Source: Microvelia longipes
Lineage: Eukaryota; Arthropoda; Insecta; Hemiptera; Veliidae
NCBI GenBank assembly: GCA_018340805.1
Contig: JACMZG010001914.1
Coordinates: 18,629,885 to 18,693,884, forward strand
Reading direction: 5' to 3'
DNA: 64,000 bases
Below are positions 1 through 11,179 of this stretch, piece after piece (position 1 is the stretch's first letter; each line of letters opens with the position of its first letter). The position numbers and the translations under genes were made by a program. The notes below the pieces were generated by a model. The model saw only the letters and a list, made by a program, of their open reading frames with translations. It was not told the DNA's origin and did no database searches.

Positions 1-991
1 GGCTCGTAATTTTTATGATATTATACAAAGTAGATAGTAAAAAACCTGGTAGCTATTCTTCACTGCGGTAAAACCAATTATAAATTAACTAAATAAACAA
101 AACTCCAGAATGATATATCTTTTACCATCATCATTCTTTAAACCTCAAATAAGTCACTTGAAAACTGCTAATAATCCTTCTCTAATTACAATTAGGTTAC
201 AAATGACGTAAACCGTACATTAAGACACAATTCATCTCCACGTCTTAATTCCCAACCAATCACATTAAAAAATGATGTTACGCAAACATCAGATGTGATA
301 GGAAATAATAAACGCCATATCATCGGCATATCCTTTACGGATAGGTGTAATATAATATTTAAGTTTAATATATAGGTCAGTAATAAGAATCCTGTTTCTA
401 TAGGTATAAGATTTCTACATTCTGAGCTACCTCAGGTATTTCCTACAGGTTAAAGATTGCCAGGTCACTCACCTTATAAAACTAATAGGTGACTTAGCTC
501 TCTACCTCCCTATTTGTTAATAATGAAAGTGTACTGGTGTTACTTACCCACAAATCACGATTATTCAGTAAAAGACTGTTTGAATAAAAGTGTGGTAAAT
601 TATATTTCACTTATAGCAGCTCACGAGTGTGTTCGAGCAGCTTAGAAAAAATTTCTAGCATGAATTATGGAGGGATGCGAACATTTTGAGCAAAATTACA
701 AGACCTATCCAAGCAGAATTATGAAAGAGGAAATAACATCTAGGTTATAGGAGAGATGCGATCATTATGAAGAATTTTTAAAGATTTCTTTCATGAAGAT
801 TAAAACGATCAAACTGATACTGAACTGTCATTTGTTGAAAGTAAAATTTTAAATTAACTTTTCAGCATACATACTTATAAAAGTTACTGGTAGCTTGATT
901 TAGTATTTTAGGAATTGCATGTTTATATGATGACATGAATAAAGTTGGTTTATCAAGCTCTACTTCGAATTTCCTATCGAAAAGCACGCTT

Positions 992-1761
992 TTTTACTTT
1001 TTCTCATTTATGCCGTAGGTATATAGGAAAAATATTGTGTTTCCAAAAAAAATCCGAAACCATCCAAAATTATCCGTTTCAGGTATTTTGAAGGCCTCCT
1101 GAACGGTTTTCACAAAGTTGTCTGTCTGTATGTGTGTGTGTATGTCTGTTATCATCGTAGCTCCTAGAGTATTTATGCTAGAGAGTTGAAACTTTGTACA
1201 AAAATCAGTCAACCGCTGTATTTGTACTATCCGGAATTTTTTTTATGACGACATTAACCCGCAATAATAACTAGGAAAAATGATGCGATCAGAATGACAT
1301 TTGGCACGCATGTAGCTTAGTATAAGACTAACATATGTGCCATGTTTCATCTCATAAGCAGCAATAGTTCAATTTATTTCTAATGACTTATGTACGTTTT
1401 TTTAAAAAAAATCCGTTAACAATCTAATTGAGCTGTTTACTTGGCAACAGTGTATAAACCTTTACGTAATAAATAAGTACAAAATATTTTGTTTCAATAC
1501 TTCAAATATCTACGATTTTTGTTGGATCATAGAAGTTAAGCAGCATTGAGCGTGGTCAGTGCCTGGATGGGTGACCTGAGCATAAAACGAATGTATTTAC
1601 TATTTGAGGATGAGCTAAGCGAGTCCAAAGAGGTTTTGCAGTATAAATTTGACGAATTGTATATTCTGGGGACGATCGAAGCGAGTTCGAAGTAGGGAGG
1701 ATGAGCGTAGCGAATCCGATGTGATATGGAAAAGTTCCGAATTACCCTGTACCCGATTTTT
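992..1761 (+). mobile_element. 5S-module dispersed element, near full-length copy
   Basis: This is the clearest complete copy of a family found throughout the window. It opens with a hairpin terminus (TACTTTTTCTCATTTATGCC followed by its near-complement GTAGGTATATAGGAAAAA). It continues through a TG-rich patch and the phrase CTAGAGAGTTGAAACTTTGT, then a 5S rRNA-like block at 1524-1576. It ends with GAGCGTAGCGAATCCGATGT and a CCCGATTTTT T-run. No ORF longer than noise is conserved between copies, so it is non-autonomous. The 5S block followed by a T-run suggests a pol III transcription unit (inference). The enzyme that moves it is unknown. Confidence 0.8.
1524..1576 (+). promoter_or_regulatory. 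5S rRNA-derived internal promoter-like block
   Basis: The block reads GGATCATAGAAGTTAAGCAG and ends CTGGATGGGTGACC. It aligns almost without gaps to the middle of eukaryotic 5S rRNA, where box A, the intermediate element and box C lie. Outside the block the similarity to 5S ends, so this is a captured promoter module and not a 5S gene. Confidence 0.8.
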
Positions 1762-1830
1762 AAGTATTTAATACATGATTTCAATTAATAAATATTTTTT
1801 CGATTACAATTCTTATCGATTTTTTATGTT

Positions 1831-1886
<56 letters not shown>
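1831..1886. repeat. (TA)n microsatellite
   Basis: Pure TA dinucleotide run directly after the 5S-module element. The interval 1890-2470 beyond it is AT-rich and holds nothing I recognise. Confidence 0.95.
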
Positions 1887-1893
<7 letters not shown>

Positions 1894-2477
1894 TATTTCA
1901 TCCGAATTTATATAAGCATCATTTTTTGGATGAAAATTAGCTAAAAGCTAAGTTCAACATGCCCAGTATTACTCAATAGTAATTAGTCCAAGGATACTAG
2001 ACATTAGCCAATTCACTCTGTTCCTAACATCCTGATGTAGTTCTCTTGTTAATTAATTGATAATGAGAAGTCTCAACTGATACAATCACATTCCTCTCTA
2101 CCTAGTCATTCTGATAAATCAGACAAAAACAGATTAATTAGAAAAGATATGGTTTTTGTTAATTTAATTATCTAATTTTTCGTGAATATAATTATATTGC
2201 CTTAATAATTAAATAATATTTCGTAGACAATAATACTGTAGGATAATTCATTAGAATATAATTAAGAGAGTAAAGGTATGCACGTAATGACATAACAAAA
2301 ATGTTGTGAAATGACAACTTGAAGCTAAAGGAAATATACCAAAAATAAGATAGATCTAGCAACAATTATATACTTCTTTGAAGTTTATTTCAAATCAGTC
2401 CTATCGTTAGATTTATAATGTAAACTGAAATTGTAAGTTTTATTATTCCTCTTAAAGCACAGTATTTTAAAACAAAC

Positions 2478-2610
2478 CATAAAAGATATATTACTAGAGA
2501 AGCCCTATTAGTTAAATTTTGAAACACCGAAAATGTAAACCATCCGCTTATAAATATAATCAAATAATTAGTACAAAATTACAGTAACTTACATAGTAGA
2601 TCGAGAATAT
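2478..2610 (+). mobile_element. hAT-like MITE (CATAGAG family), 5' fragment
   Basis: It starts CATAAAAGATATATTACTAG and then follows the family consensus (GAAACACCGAAAATGTAAAC, AATTACAGTAACTTACATAG) before losing similarity. A matching 3' end lies at 3431-3462 beyond a minisatellite. The flanks 2470-2477 and 3463-3470 do not match, so one element expanded by an insert is only a possibility. Confidence 0.6.
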
Positions 2611-2724
2611 TTTCATGATTTTGACAAAAAAACACTTATGTGATCCAAAAAGTAGTGAAATTAACTTTTCTGTTCCCCCAAGTTTACGTTAATGCTTTCT
2701 ACTACTGCAAGTAGGAATGCCTAA

Positions 2725-3035
2725 ATTCTAGGTCAGTAGCCAAACTACTAGTTTCAGTAACTACTAGGTCAGTAGCCTAACTACTAGGTTCAGTAACTAC
2801 TAGGTTCAGTAACTACTAGGTCAGTAGGCTAACTACAAGGTCAGTAGCCAAACTACTAGGTTCAGTAACTACTAGGTCACTAGCCTAACTACTAGGTTCA
2901 GTATCTACTAGGTCACTAGCCTAACTACTAGGTCAGTAGCCTAACTACTAGGTTCAGTAACTACTAGGTCAGTAGCTTAACTACTAGGTTCAGTAACTAC
3001 TAGGTCAGTAGCATAAGTACTAGGTTCAGTAGTTT
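2725..3035. repeat. Minisatellite, about 36-bp unit
   Basis: Tandem units alternate ACTAGGTCAGTAGCCTAACT and ACTAGGTTCAGTAACT, with variable unit order and small indels. Each unit contains two related half-units, so it began as an 18-bp duplication. Confidence 0.9.
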
Positions 3036-3430
3036 AGGCTATAGAATCGTCAACGTATAAAACTAATGTTCGCTAGGTTAGATTTTTGCTTCACGTTCAG
3101 CGTACGAATGTTAGATTCGGTAGGAATGCACATGGGCATAAGACGGAGCCAAAAATTCATAGCATATCAAAATCTGTTCAGTAGTTTGGGCTGTAGGTAC
3201 GTCAAAGTAAAAGTGAAGGAAGACCAAGAATAAGAAGACAAAACTGCCTTTTCCATATAATTTTTCTCCAACTTTACTGAACAATATAAATGAACTCAGA
3301 TGAAAAATTTAGGAATATTATAACATTATTTATGTACTTTTAGCCGGCTTTCATGTTACAGACCCCCGGAAATCCAACTTTATTTGGTAATATGACAGCT
3401 TTAGTGATTTTTTTTACATTTTTATTCACA

Positions 3431-3462
3431 GGCTATGCCCACTCCAGTGATATATATCTATG
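3431..3462 (+). mobile_element. hAT-like MITE (CATAGAG family), 3' end fragment
   Basis: GGCTATGCCCACTCCAGTGA followed by TATATATCTATG is the 3' terminus of the CATAGAG family. The next 860 bases (3463-4322) are AT-rich with no recognisable gene. Confidence 0.55.
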
Positions 3463-4330
3463 ACTGATAGAGTAAACATAATCATGATTTTGAAACTTCG
3501 AACGTAATGACTTTTTGCGTAAAACTTCTTAAACAATATTATTTCATAATTTTATTTATTAAGGTAAGTAAGTGCTAACGAGTATATAAATACTTCACAA
3601 AAAAGCTAAATTAGCACTAAACATTATTACGAAATAGTCAGTAATTTGTCAGACTTAGAAAAAAGGGGTAATTGTTTTAGATTACATTAAGGTAAGAAAA
3701 TACAAGTCGCCAATATAAATATTTTTTATCAACACAATGAAAGTAAGTAAATAATACATTACTAATTTTTTGAGTAACGTAATATTTACATTACTATAAA
3801 TTTGTATAGTAATGTACAAATATTACTATGTACAAATTTAATACAAAGTCACAGTATACACCCACAATTCATACAAAATATTCAGTTTCCAAAAAGAAAA
3901 TCATGATATATATACCAGAAAAATTTAAAATCTCCGTTTACCAATGAAAACTTAGCAAATAATTTTCTTCATTTATGGAATGTATTTAATATCAAAAACA
4001 GAAAACATATGATAGTTCAATTTATAAGAAGACATCCTGGATTATTTTATAAAGTTTTTCCTTTAAAAAGGGTTAACCTTTAAAAAGTTATTAAAAGCGG
4101 TGTGATTTCACCTGCTCCGACTACAACACTAATCCTGACCAATCTTCACATTATTTTTATTTCTGAGTCTTTTTCAAAAGACGCACCTTATTTCATTCTA
4201 AAAGTCCTTTTTATTTCTTTATGGTTTTTTTTTAAAGTTTTGAATAAGTTAACAATAGTAAAAAAGAGATGGATCGAGAATGAGATGAATCTTAATGTAT
4301 TCTCGGACAACAACGATATATGAATTATTT

Positions 4331-4842
4331 ATTACGTTCACACACACTCTAGATCTGCGGATCGTATAGAATACGTATGCAGTACGGTCAACTAACTTCA
4401 CGGTTCTTGCAGCGTATTTGTTTAGTCGATCGAGTGATAACTGATCCCGCCAAAACATGACGTCTTGTATAGTGAACCTTCACTTTTGGTTATAAGGAAG
4501 TTTAAAACTAAAAATATATTTAATTAAATTGTGATTTCTTTGCATAATAATAAAGTTACACTAAAAAAAAAATATTCCAAAAGTTATTTGATCAAAAACG
4601 GTTATATAGAAGTGAAATAAAGTGAAATAAAAGTTCGATGAGAAGGTTATCCGTTAAATACGATCGTCTCTAAAGGTACACACACAAAAAGACAGCTTAT
4701 CGGGGGATCCATTTAGATTCCATCTCCCTAGGTCTAGCGTATGCGATCGGATCCCCTCCGCATGGTTCATACAGCTTAAATTACCGTATTGAGAGATCGT
4801 ACTCTATACGATACGCGGATCTAAAGTGTGTGTGAACGTACT
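4331..4842. mobile_element. 512-bp TIR element with 8-bp target duplication
   Basis: The left end ATTACGTTCACACACACTCT and the reverse complement of the right end (AGTACGTTCACACACACTTT) form inverted repeats that continue about 45 bp through GATC.GCG.ATCGTATAGA. Direct repeats AATTATTT lie immediately outside (4323-4330 and 4843-4850). Eight-base duplications are typical of hAT transposons. There is no ORF, so it is a non-autonomous (MITE-class) copy. It is notably richer in CpG than its surroundings. Confidence 0.75.
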
Positions 4843-5296
4843 AATTATTTCACTGAAAAGAGGGGGGGGTGCATAAAACAATGATGAATTGAATGCAAGG
4901 TAGATGTCAGATTTGGAAGGGCAATGAAATTTGAAATAAATGGAGCGTAAAAATGTCACACACTTAAATGGTCCACTACCGGAGTGACTGTCTTTCTACA
5001 CATATGAATTTACTTTTGCTCCAGGTGGGGGTTTAAAATAGGATTATAATACGGCAGGGTTTTTATTGTTAAGTAGTGGAGCAATAATGGGAATAAAGAT
5101 TCCCGTACTTTTGTCCTATATAAGACACACATACTGACAGATAACTTGGTAAAAACCACTCAGAAGGTCCTGAATCTACTTGAAATGAATAATATAGTTG
5201 AAATCTCAGTTTTGGATTTTTAGTGGGAAACTCAATATTTCCTACCTACGCTACGGTTTACATGAAGTAAATAAAAACAGAAAAATTATATATTTT

Positions 5297-5535
5297 TACT
5301 TTTCCTCATTTATACCGTAGGTATATAGGAAAAGTATTGTGTTTGCAAAGAAATCCGAAACCGGGATGTCACCGGAATTATCCGATTTAGGCTTTTTTAG
5401 GGCCTCCTTAGTGGATTTGCAAAGTTATATGTTTGTGTGAGTTTTATGTCTGTTATCATCGTAGCTCCCAGTGTTTTTATGCTAGAGAGTTGAAACTTTG
5501 TACGAAAATCAGTCTAGCGCTTTAGTTGTGCTATA
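5297..5535 (+). mobile_element. 5S-module family, 5' part only
   Basis: Carries the terminal hairpin (TACTTTTCCTCATTTATACC, GTAGGTATATAGGAAAAGTA), the TCCGAAACCGGGATGTCACC stretch and the CTAGAGAGTTGAAACTTTGT stretch, then stops before the 5S block. It is a truncated copy. Confidence 0.8.
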
Positions 5536-5539
5536 CACT

Positions 5540-7115
5540 ACACTTGTTTATTTAAGCACAACAATAGTACCAACACAAGGAAACCTTTTCGGATATAAAA
5601 TCTAAAAACTCATGTTTGATTCCACATTTTTAATTCAACTTTAATTTCTATATTTTTTATCTTTGGTCTCTTTTATCCTATAGATTTTAGTCACAGATTT
5701 TTAACCCTTTTCAAAAGTTTTAAATTACTGTTACATTTTTTGAGTTTTGGTTTCCTTTGAATTCATGTTAAGACCACTAAATTTATGTCCCGACACAGGA
5801 TTCATAATTTTATTTCTGTCAAAAGATGTCCTGTGTGTATAAGAATGTTCAGTAATTCTAATAGTGGCTTGACTACACCTAGGCAACAATTTTTATATAA
5901 AGAAAGGAAAGGATGGTTTTTCTTTTTAGATATAAAATAATTTATTGATGTGTTAAAAAGATATCAACTTAAAGATTTTAAAGCCAAGGAAATTTTGAGA
6001 CATTGTTTGAGTTATCCACTCAAAGTTTTTAACGAGAAGAATTAAGGTCAAATTGTATTCTTAACTAACGACCAAGGAATCTCGTATAGAATTATTATTC
6101 TTACAACAGGAATGGCAGACCCTGTCTGACACCTTGTGAAATCTTAAGAAGTCAACAACCAATCTAAGGGCCTATGAGGCGATCTATGGCCCCTTCAAGT
6201 CTACATTGTTGTTGTTTTAGTATTTAATTTTCTTATTATTTGATACTAACGAGTTTTGCAATACATTAATAGTTGACACAACTATATCGCGTCAATTATA
6301 TTGTGTCTCTCGCACAATATTTTACTTGGTATTTTGCCATGAATCAAGCGAATTTTTGTCCACCTAGAGGACATTTAAGGAACTTCACCAGCGACAGTTT
6401 CGTAGTTTTTAACAGTCTCCGACAGTAAAAAACTACAAAACTGTTGCAGACGGTAAAAAACCCATTTCACTTACTTTTTAAGGATGTAAAGTGCCTACTT
6501 TACAGCCGCCCAAAAAACAATATTATTTGTTAACAAATCACTAAAACATTCATAATTAAGGATCCATTTTAATAAACACATTGTTTCTCTATGATAGAAA
6601 CTATTTTTATTAAAATTTTTCCAAGGTTATTGCATTTGTTACCAAATTAACAAGATCTTTAAATTGCACGTAAGATTTCGCAAAAAACAATAAAAAAAAC
6701 CTTTCAACGAAAATCTTTTTTCTACCAACGTTTTGAAATAAATATAGACTTCGGAATTAAAACTCCCAATAGATGCCACGAGATTCTAATTCAGGGGTTA
6801 TCAAATTTGTATAAATATCACCTATACAACTTAACATTGCAAAACGGATAAAAGTATGCTGTAATAAGACATAATTTCTTTAAACATTAACTTTGTTATA
6901 AGAAGAAGTTCATAATCCAAATGACATTATATAATCCAGAATAGAGGAGGGTGGATAAAAAGCTTTATACATCAACCTACTATCTTTTTATTTAAAGATC
7001 AAGAAGATTGATCGAAAAAGATCTATTGACTGAATTAAAGCCATTATGAAATCACCTCGTACTTGCTTTTACTTTAAAGTGACATAATATTAATGGAAAA
7101 TTTCGTTCAAAATCA
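5540..7115. other. No recognisable gene
   Basis: About 1.6 kb of AT-rich sequence read in all frames without a convincing open frame or transposon terminus. Confidence 0.6.
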
Positions 7116-7124
7116 ATATACCAC

Positions 7125-7443
7125 CATAGAGATATATTACTAGAGGGGCCCTATTGGTTGAATTTTGAAACATCGAAAAAGTAACCTGACCATTCGATTA
7201 TCATTATCATCAAATAAACAGAACAAAAAAAACAGTAAATTATATAGTAGAATGTTTAAAATACAAATCACAACACAAACGATCTGTGGGAAGCCCAAAA
7301 CAATTGATTAATTATAACCTCAACTCCCTCTTGGAGGAGGTTTCAATGAGGTTACACAGAGCCCCTGAGAGCCCCACTAAAAATGTTTCAGGCCTCTCAA
7401 TGTATTAAGATAGGCTATGCCCCCTCTAGTATAAATCTCTATG
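7125..7443 (+). mobile_element. hAT-like MITE (CATAGAG family), complete
   Basis: It begins CATAGAGATATATTACTAGA and ends in the inverted complement CTAGTATAAATCTCTATG. Flanks TATACCAC and TATACTGC agree at 6 of 8 positions, the differences being transitions, consistent with an aged 8-bp target duplication. Non-coding and about 320 bp. Confidence 0.8.
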
Positions 7444-7482
7444 TATACTGCAATACATTTGCAGCAAGTATATCACTAACAA

Positions 7483-7590
7483 CATAGAGATATTATTAAC
7501 TAGAGGGGCCTTATTGGCTAAATTTTGAAACATCGAAAGAGTAACCAGATCACGTTTAACTATTAATATAATCAAATAAACAGAACAAAA
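7483..7590 (+). mobile_element. hAT-like MITE (CATAGAG family), 3'-truncated
   Basis: A second copy starts CATAGAGATATTATTAACTA only 40 bp after the previous one and breaks off after GAACAAAATTACACTAGAG. Nothing recognisable follows up to 9430. Confidence 0.75.
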
Positions 7591-9464
7591 TTACACTAGA
7601 GAGAAACACTTTATTTATAAAAAATTACATTATAAAGGGAGCTGCCCTTCTTTAAAAGACTGCTGAAACACACAGCATACTTAATCTATCTAGTTTAAAC
7701 TATAGTTTATAGTGGTCTACAAAATAGTTTATTGTAGTCTAAAAAATTTCTTCCAGGCAGCGTAATTAGACATTATGACTGATTTTTGCACCAAGTTTCA
7801 ACAATTTAGCGCGAGCACAGCGGGAGTTATGGGTGACTCACTCACACACACACAGATAGACGATAGATAGCATGATGTCAATAGCATCAAGTCAGAAAAT
7901 TGTTATGAAACTTCGGTTTTTAAGTTAATAAACACAATACAATTCTTATATGCTTATAGAAATAGATGAGGATAAGTTAAAAATGATCTTGCATAATTAG
8001 AAATGGGTTTTACAAATGTGTGAAGCAGTGTTCCTACATAATTGTGTAAGTTATATCTGATACGAATAACTTGAAAATCTGAAGGAACAAATTTAGTTTC
8101 TTTGAAGAAATCGTTTAACAGCAAGTTTACACAATGCATGAAGCATTGGTCGTTGAATTGTCTTTGACGAGTACAGACACAGTAACGGGAGAGCAGTCAA
8201 GAGTAGCAGAGATTAGGTGGACATAGAGACAGGTCAAATCACTGATCCGTTTAATATTTCCTTGTCTTAAACTCTTACACAGGGAATTTCTTGAAATATT
8301 GACTAGACCTTACACAAGATAAAGTAGGGCAAACATCTTAGTGTCAATCGGGTTATCGACAAAGCTTTTTCGTACGGAAGTAGTTATAAAAATGAATCAC
8401 CTGTTGCTTGGTCATGAGATCAACAACCTCCTCTGTCACAATAACGATGGCCTAACATCAATATATCATATATTGTACAACAGCGATGCATTGATGTTTG
8501 TTATTTTCATGGGTATATGTAAGTAGCTGCCTGCACAGATGTAGGCGAACAGATTCAGGTCCTACATAAAGTGCTCCAAGCAAGGTAAATAGGTGAATGA
8601 TTACTGGGTATTTTAAAAGTTTGAAGATCAGTGGATGAAGGAGACGAACTTTTGACACAGGGATTAAACGTTGAGGACTATGAATACTCTACAGAGCGTA
8701 GCGCCAAGCATTCAGCTACGCATAAAATCTATTATCTACACCTCAGAAACAAAAATATTAGGTAACTATCAAGACTAATAAATTATAAGTGAAGACACAC
8801 ATTTTACAGTGAAATTTTAAGACAGAAAATAAAAATACCTTTTAAGTGTAAAACTTTTCTGATGAAATTTTTGTAAATAATATACAAATAAAATAAAATA
8901 TATAAATAGGAATGTATACCATGTATACATTTCTATTTATATGTATACCATATACCATTTCTATGTATATGAATACCATATTCCATAAATAAAATGTTTA
9001 TCAAAAATGTATAGTAAATTATAAAAAAATACCATTACATTATTATAATGACAAAGACGCAGTGATGTAAGGGATCGAGATAGATTATTTTCAACCTGAT
9101 ATAGATACCTGATATATATAAAAAATTAAGATAGAAGTATTAATATATACCTTGCTTATGTCGAATATTTGACTAATTAGTGTTCTATAAATAACAAATT
9201 TATACACTAAAGAATACGTTATCAGTTCAAATTTAGCAGACTTACAATTATTAGTGTTATGTAGTGTCAGTACATACAGTTACTCATACACGCACACAGA
9301 TAGTCGAGTGCGTGATACATACACACAGAGGCATTCAAACATAACTCCACACACATGCATACAAGGCTGCAAGCTTCCACACGTAGGGAATGATTATATA
9401 AAATACATATTTATATATAATAATAAAGATAAATAAAAAAGTCTCTCAGCTTAATTACTTTATT

Positions 9465-9517
9465 ACCAAACAAAGCCGGCTTTCAAGGCCCAAAAAAGGT
9501 TTTCATCAGTGTCTAAC
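9465..9517 (-). ncRNA. Hammerhead-ribozyme-like motif 1
   Basis: On the minus strand the order is GTTAGACA, CTGATGA, a stem II region, GAAA, GCCGGC, TT, TGTTTGGT. The outer segments can pair over 8 positions (several wobbles) as stem I, and AGCCGGCT can close a minimal stem III. Stem II is poorly paired, so activity is doubtful. Confidence 0.5.
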
Positions 9518-9781
9518 ACATATAAATTTAACATAATAATAAAATAATGAGTAAATAACAAGTAAAAATATACAAAAATAACAAAATTAGAACTAAGTAG
9601 CAGAAGTCGAAAATAATAAAACTTAAATATAAAAAAAATATGCCTTGAAATAATATTTTAACATTTCTTCTGCTTATGTTTAAGTATTTTTTGTTTGACG
9701 TCTTTTTGTATAGTAGTTCGTTTTGTGTATTTCTACTTCTTATTTACTCATTATTTTATCATTACGTCATACTTATTTGTT

Positions 9782-9836
9782 TGTTAGGCACTGATGATGA
9801 CCTCTTTAAGGGGGTTGAAAGCCGTCTTTGTTTGTT
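9782..9836 (+). ncRNA. Hammerhead-ribozyme-like motif 2
   Basis: TTAGGCA, CTGATGA, a stem II of ACCTC with GGGGT, GAAA, GCCGTC, TT, TGTTTG. Stem I pairs over six positions including wobbles. It lies in the right arm of the 9435-9868 element. Confidence 0.5.
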
Positions 9837-10664
9837 AATAAAGTAATTAAGTGGAGACTTTTTTATGTATCACCAACTCCTCTAGCGCAACAGTTTGCCA
9901 TCAACATTCTTTTCCTAAGTATGTGTACAAAATACGACAAATAGTGACACAGCAAATTAGAGAACTCAAAAACGTATAGATAGAACTAAGAAGAACTAAA
10001 GTAAGCTTTAATGGAGTTCATTTTAATAAAAGAAGAAATCTCTCCACAAAAATATATTTCTTAATAGCAAAGCGATTTCAACCTAAAATATCTGTAATAA
10101 AGCTTTCCTCTAACAAGAAAAGTAAAAGACAAAAAATTAATTAAGTGATTGGTTTAATTTTTATTGATGTTACAAAAACAAAAAATAGACTTCAGTTAAG
10201 AAATGGATCAGGTTTAATCCAAGGTTATCAAGATATATAAAAAAATTAAATTGAAATTCTCTACGCATTTAAATTTAAATTAGTTCAATTTGAATTTTTT
10301 GATGATAAATGACATCCATTTATGGAAGACTGGGCTATTAGTTCATATTTTAATAAAAAGATTTTATTCATTATGAAAAAAATAAAAATAAAATAAAACT
10401 ATACATAATAAAATTAATTTTTATTTATACAATAAATAAAGATTCGCCTATGAATCGTTCATTTCAATTAGGGAGGTCTAGCTTCAGCGATTTGTTTGTT
10501 CTGTGGCAGAGTCGGTCCCTCAAGTAGCAGAGAAAATAGTAAGCTTGTCGGTTATAATCGGTAAGACTCGTGCATATCCGGGGTGTCAGGAAAACTCAAA
10601 TACATAATTTTTATTTGATTGTCATAGACTTTGTTATGACAATTCGTTTTTTAATTTTTTACAA

Positions 10665-11177
10665 GGATCTTGAATAACGGGGATGACGCACTAAGTCGAT
10701 TTGCCATACAAAAAAGTGACCCCATCGAAAACCAAAAAATAGAGAGAATTTAACACGAAACACACGTCAAAAACCAATTGCACATACTTAGTACAAACTG
10801 CGCATGCTTACAATTCTCATAACAGCGCAGGTCTTTTAGAGGCAAACTTACCTCTCATTGGTTTCCCATTGTTTATTTCTTGAGAAGGTTATAAACACGC
10901 TTAAATTATCACTCACTGAAGTGGCTAAGTATAGTCCAAATTTAAAATTAAATAAGCACAAATGATTTAACAAGAACCACAAATGTAACAATCACGAGAA
11001 AAAAGAAAAACGTTCAGAAGGAAACTCGACAACCTTGCTATATAACCTGCGTTTGGCGCCGTTTTTCCATTATAACCATGAGGAAGGTAAGTTTGCTCTT
11101 ATTTCTTTATCTCTTACAACTTCCATGGGGTCAGAAATATTCCTTAATGCGTCATCCCCTTTATTCAAGATCCTTGA
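10665..11177. mobile_element. Inverted-repeat element with about 60-bp arms
   Basis: The left arm contains AAGGATCTTGAATAACGGGG and ATGACGCACTAAG, then TGACCCCAT. The right arm at 11118-11177 is its complement (TGACCCCATGGAAG when reversed). Between them lie a TATATAA at 11040, an ATG at 11078 and a strong donor-like AAG|GTAAGT. Ends and target duplication could not be fixed. A 62-codon frame starting at 11078 overlaps the right arm and is probably incidental. Confidence 0.55.
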
Positions 11178-11179
11178 CT

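Larger units (their letters stand above)
9435..9868. mobile_element. Inverted-repeat retroelement remnant with two hammerhead-like arms
   Basis: The left arm (AAAAAAGTCTCTCAGCTTAA onward) and the right arm (its complement ending TTAAGTGGAGACTTTTTTA) are inverted copies over about 150 bp each, joined by an AT-rich centre. Each arm has a CTGATGA...GAAA core read outward in opposite directions. Head-to-head terminal repeats with hammerhead motifs are a known trait of Penelope-like elements; assignment to that group is inference because no reverse transcriptase is present. Confidence 0.65.

Noticed and set aside
1524..1576. Genuine 5S rRNA gene
   Set aside because: Only the central promoter region matches; the 5' and 3' ends of 5S, which must pair, are absent.
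2478..3462. Single large CATAGAG MITE spanning both end fragments
   Set aside because: The 8 bases outside the two ends do not match, so a single insertion event is not supported.
7954..8139. 61-codon minus frame with varied composition
   Set aside because: No motif could be matched and no splice or start context supports it.
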